DNA of 10,430 bases from an uncultured Parasphingopyxis sp. GTDB lineage: Bacteria > Pseudomonadota > Alphaproteobacteria > Sphingomonadales > Sphingomonadaceae. Where the stretch lies: NCBI GenBank assembly GCA_905479515.1, contig CAJQMX010000188.1:1-10430 (forward strand). The letters are read 5' to 3'. The translations under genes and the position numbers were made by a program. The stretch's first letter is position 1. Every line of letters begins with the position of its first letter. The notes below the pieces were generated by a model that had not been told where the DNA came from, did not search any database, and saw nothing but the letters and a program-made list of their open reading frames with translations. Positions 5,857 to 10,430 of the stretch are shown in pieces.

Positions 5857-7539
5857 TTAGTCTCCGTAAGTTGAATACGAAAAATCTCTCGGCAGAACTG
5901 AGCTTACGTCCAGATTAGAAAGTTGTTCAAGGGTGATTCCACGAAGCCTCGCTGTCAGCGCAAGAAGCTCAGGCGAAACGGGCCTAGGCTTCTCTCTCGA
6001 CAGCAAACGAACATTCTTTTTGTCGTTGTAAAATGAAATTTTTCTCTTTTTCAATTCGTTGAAATAAAAGTGCTCTTGCACATGGTTGGGGTTTGGCGAT
6101 GGGAGCCATCCTTTTAAATTTGCCTCATATGCAAGTAACCACATCTCAGAGTCGAGCCCAGCCTTGGTCATGTTTTGCAACCAGACAGTTTCATCTAAAT
6201 TTCCCGATATTAACCCTTTGTCTCGAAGGTCGAGCGTTATTAGCGCACATATCGAACTTTCGAGCCTACAAACCCCCTGCAATAGATTTGCATCAATATT
6301 TAATTGCAGTGCTTTCACTAGAAACAATGCCCAACTTATCTCAAAATGACTGCCCACTGGAACATGCGTGCGAAGTATATCTTCTACCAATTTCCTCATT
6401 TTTTCTTCGCTAATATCGAAATCCATTTCACGATAATTAGCAACCAATTGAACAAATTGCGGAAAAACTGTTTTGTTAGCGCGTGCCACTCTCAAAAGAA
6501 AATTTTCAAATATTCTCCAATTTGATTTTTCAACTTTCCAACTACGCACCAATGTAATCGCGAATTTCAACACATTCGCATCAACATGTTTAATAGACAA
6601 ATCGAATGCTAACTCGAAAAAATGCTCCATTTTGCGCTGCTGAGCTTTTCCAGACTTGGGAATGACAAGGCTCAAAAGTTCGTCAGTCCAAAGAGGAGAA
6701 AATAATTTCGTTAGCTCAACAGATTTTGTTTTTTCTGGATGGATTTCCAATTGAAAAAAGTTGCACTCAGACGACAATATTGCAATATTTTCTTCTGCTT
6801 GGCTTAAAGTATCAAAACCGATGAACCAATCATCAACGTTTCTAATTGCTCCAGATTTCTTTAGCTCTAATTTTTCTGTCAATTTGTGATCTACTTCTGA
6901 CACGATCATTTCTGACAAAATTCGCGATGTATCTGGTCCGATTGGAATGCCAGCGGTTTGATTCTCGTTCCCTTTTCTCACCGCCCTATCTAATTTTGTC
7001 CCCAACAGGTCTTTGTAGGCCGCTGTATCCAAAATTGCTTTGCAATGTGATTTACCGTGTAACGCCCAAGGAATTGCATGTGTGTATAGGGTGCCGTAAA
7101 ACCGTGAGATGTCAGAAACTAAGGCATAGTCATACATGCCTGAAATCTCGCTCTTAAGCATAGACAATAGTCTAAAATCAGGCTCTTCAATCGATCTAGT
7201 TTTGTCATCCGCAATTTCTAGATGCTGTGCGCTAAAACTATTTTTGTTAATGTGTTTGCGAATTTCAACCCATTCATCTGCAATGAGCGATGAGAGATAG
7301 AATTGTGCGACCGGATTGACGATTGAAAGATCACGGCGCCAATTCCCTATTCTCGGAACCGTGAAAATTTCAGGCTTACTCTTTGGATAATCATTTCCAT
7401 TATTCCATGCCTCACCCACAGATTTTCGATATTTGGCAAGGTCCCGCGTATTGAACGGAGGAGGAAGTTCCTTCGGAAAATAACCAGAAGCTAAAAGGGC
7501 ATGTAGTCGCTTCGTTTTATTTAAGGTAAGATTAGACAT
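5857..7539 (-). CDS. Reverse transcriptase, UG/Abi (DRT-type) candidate
   Basis: A 560-residue protein. RT signatures in order: a fingers region with Arg115 (TRSIEEPDFRLLS), motif A VSDISRFYGTLYTHAIPWA with catalytic Asp143, motif B GIPIGPDTSRILSE (197-210), motif C RNVDDWFIGF with Asp236 and Asp237, and motif D FQLEIHPEKTKS (262-273). Motif C carries Asn where most RTs have Tyr or Phe. After about residue 295 the rest is predicted mainly alpha-helical, HEAT-like in look, with no recognisable maturase, endonuclease or nitrilase domain. This layout fits the UG/Abi reverse transcriptases, several of which abort phage infection by making DNA, some protein-primed and some using an adjacent RNA template. 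The exact group is not assignable by eye. Start: the ATG at 7539 has AGGA 7 nt upstream. A TTG one codon earlier (7542) is less likely, and an in-frame TGA closes the frame above it. The gene is strongly AT-rich. Confidence 0.87.
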   Translation of the reverse strand: MSNLTLNKTKRLHALLASGYFPKELPPPFNTRDLAKYRKSVGEAWNNGNDYPKSKPEIFTVPRIGNWRRDLSIVNPVAQFYLSSLIADEWVEIRKHINKNSFSAQHLEIADDKTRSIEEPDFRLLSMLKSEISGMYDYALVSDISRFYGTLYTHAIPWALHGKSHCKAILDTAAYKDLLGTKLDRAVRKGNENQTAGIPIGPDTSRILSEMIVSEVDHKLTEKLELKKSGAIRNVDDWFIGFDTLSQAEENIAILSSECNFFQLEIHPEKTKSVELTKLFSPLWTDELLSLVIPKSGKAQQRKMEHFFELAFDLSIKHVDANVLKFAITLVRSWKVEKSNWRIFENFLLRVARANKTVFPQFVQLVANYREMDFDISEEKMRKLVEDILRTHVPVGSHFEISWALFLVKALQLNIDANLLQGVCRLESSICALITLDLRDKGLISGNLDETVWLQNMTKAGLDSEMWLLAYEANLKGWLPSPNPNHVQEHFYFNELKKRKISFYNDKKNVRLLSREKPRPVSPELLALTARLRGITLEQLSNLDVSSVLPRDFSYSTYGD

Positions 7540-7680
7540 CAATCAATCCTGCATAAAATGAAAACGATTACAACTTTTCTTTGATATCTAAATAATCAAC
7601 TGGAAACATCAAACCTATGCAGTATGTTTAGTCGATAGCGCAACAATTACTGTAACAGTGCAAAAATTAATAAGACCTTA
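7540..7680 (-). promoter_or_regulatory. AT-rich leader/upstream region of the RT gene
   Basis: These 141 nt begin directly after the stop of the exported RidA-like gene and share the RT gene's AT-rich composition. Two structures are visible. ACTGT-A-ACAGT (7649-7659) is a perfect 11-bp palindrome, operator-like. CCTATGCAG (7614-7622) and CTGCATAAA (7549-7557) can pair as a 9-bp stem with two G-U pairs, and the second arm overlaps the AGGA ribosome site at 7547-7550. No convincing sigma-70 promoter was identified. It may hold the promoter, a 5' leader or a short RNA, and nothing proves any of these. Confidence 0.4.
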
Positions 7681-8139
7681 TTACTCCCCTCGCCGCTGCG
7701 CGACGATCTTGATCTCGACCACGCCTTCCGCCTCGTAGAGCGCGCTGATGCCGATCGCGGTCCAGGTGGGGAACGGGGCTTTGACATATTGGTTTTTTAC
7801 TTCGACCATTTCATTGATCGAGCTTTGCAGGTCGGTGTGATAGCTGGTCAGGTCGACGACATCGTCCCAGCTGACCCCGGCCCGTTCCAGCGTCCGGCCA
7901 ATCCGGTCGAAGGCGCGGGTGAAGGCGGGTTTGAGGTCACTCTCGCCGGGCTCTGGCGTGACGATCACGCCGGACAGATAGACCTTGTCCCCGGCGATCA
8001 CCGCATCGGCGTAGCCAACCGCTGACTGGAAGGCGAGATTCCCGGCATCTTCCGGCATGAAGACCTGTTTTGCCTCCTTCGCCTGGAGCGGTGGCGCAGC
8101 CATGGCCAGCAAAGACAGGCCGATCAGAAATTTGTGCAT
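7681..8139 (-). CDS. Exported RidA/YjgF-family protein
   Basis: A 152-residue protein with an N-terminal signal peptide (MHKFLIGLSLLAMAAPPLQA, probable cleavage after Ala20) and a RidA/YER057c fold: VYLSGVIVTPEPGE (53-66), the helix AFTRAFDRIGRTLERAG, WDDVVDLTSYHTDL, and the C-terminal VVEIKIVAQRRGE. RidA proteins hydrolyse reactive enamine/imine intermediates using an Arg in a PxR motif of the last third. Here the equivalent segment reads FPTWTAIGISAL, with Trp126 where Arg is expected, so canonical deaminase activity is doubtful. The start at 8139 is chosen over the upstream in-frame start at 8328 because it gives a clean signal peptide and has a G-rich AGGGGGG site upstream. It was probably the direct upstream neighbour of the 5198-5788 lipoprotein gene before the RT islet inserted. 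Confidence 0.85.
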   Translation of the reverse strand: MHKFLIGLSLLAMAAPPLQAKEAKQVFMPEDAGNLAFQSAVGYADAVIAGDKVYLSGVIVTPEPGESDLKPAFTRAFDRIGRTLERAGVSWDDVVDLTSYHTDLQSSINEMVEVKNQYVKAPFPTWTAIGISALYEAEGVVEIKIVAQRRGE

Positions 8140-8271
8140 ATTGTTTCCCCCCTCTGTGTGCAGCGACTCGCTGGTGAAAAAGGCTTGCCGTTGCAGGGGG
8201 TTATATTGCGCTCTTCGGTTGTCGGTCGTCAAGCGGGCGGGAGCGGTGTTGGGCGGGGCATGATATTCACG

Positions 8272-8369
8272 CGTCATCCTGAACGTGTTTACCTCCGGTG
8301 GCCTTCGGCTCAGGACCTCGAGGGGCAATATACAATCTCAAGGGATCCTGAAACGAGTTCAGGATGACG
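8272..8369. repeat. Intergenic inverted repeat, second family
   Basis: CGTCATCCTGAAC (8272-8284) and GTTCAGGATGACG (8357-8369) are exact 13-bp reverse complements around a 72-bp centre. The right half, GGATCCTGAAACGAGTTCAG, contains further local inverted structure. The family is unrelated in sequence to the CCGTTCGTG REP pairs. It lies in the 283-nt gap upstream of the RidA-like gene and 54 bp after the DUF3365 gene stop. No T-rich intrinsic terminator is seen in this gap. Confidence 0.8.
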
Positions 8370-8422
8370 ACGGTCTTTGGTTCAGCATCACAATAACAAC
8401 GACACGGCGGCGCGCTATCTGG

Positions 8423-10430
<2,008 letters not shown>

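Noticed and set aside
7540..7680. Retron msr/msd RNA for the RT
   Set aside because: The region is only 141 nt, lacks the inverted a1/a2 ends and the branching-guanosine stem, and the RT has a long helical C-terminus and no retron-type Y-x-DD motif.
5857..7680. Group II intron or diversity-generating retroelement
   Set aside because: No maturase or HNH domain, no domain V/VI RNA, and no template/variable repeat pair or variable-protein gene is visible.

Overview
The window looks like chromosomal DNA from a GC-rich alphaproteobacterium, most likely a sphingomonad. This is inferred from codon use, from paired REP-type repeats built on CCGTTCGTGCTGAGC, and from the gene families present. No rRNA, tRNA, CRISPR array or insertion sequence is visible.

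Layout, left to right. (1) A 5'-truncated SnoaL/NTF2-like gene (+, 2-427). (2) A strikingly AT-rich single-gene islet on the minus strand (543-1847) encoding a P-loop ATPase with a possible C-terminal winged helix. (3) A frameshifted DUF2442 gene (-, 1957-2230). (4) A Blc-type lipocalin lipoprotein (+, 2406-2948). (5) A duplicated module in which a 56-57-residue CsbD-like stress protein (+) is followed by a Rho-independent terminator, then REP pair(s), then a convergent minus-strand gene. In the first copy the convergent gene is a JmjC/cupin-8 oxygenase (3631-4497). In the second it is a proline-rich lipoprotein (5198-5788). (6) A second AT-rich islet (5857-7680) with one 560-residue reverse transcriptase and its 141-nt leader. 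(7) A GC-rich minus-strand run: thiC (5' end outside the window), a DUF3365 c-type haem lipoprotein overlapping it by 4 nt, and an exported RidA-like protein.

The thiC, DUF3365, rid, RT and lipoprotein genes all read on the minus strand, but only thiC and DUF3365 are tightly coupled. The two csbD-like genes share an aligned upstream motif resembling the alphaproteobacterial general-stress (EcfG) promoter, GGAAC-N16-CGTT, each copy having one imperfect half.

The most interesting content is the reverse transcriptase. It has RT motifs A, B, C and D and a long alpha-helical C-terminal region, as in the UG/Abi (defence-associated) RT families. Its catalytic motif reads NVDD instead of the usual Y/F-x-DD. 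No retron msr/msd, group II intron ribozyme or DGR repeat was found with it. Together with the equally foreign-looking ATPase islet 4 kb away, it makes this interval a candidate small defence hot spot. That role is inference from family and composition and is not shown by the sequence.
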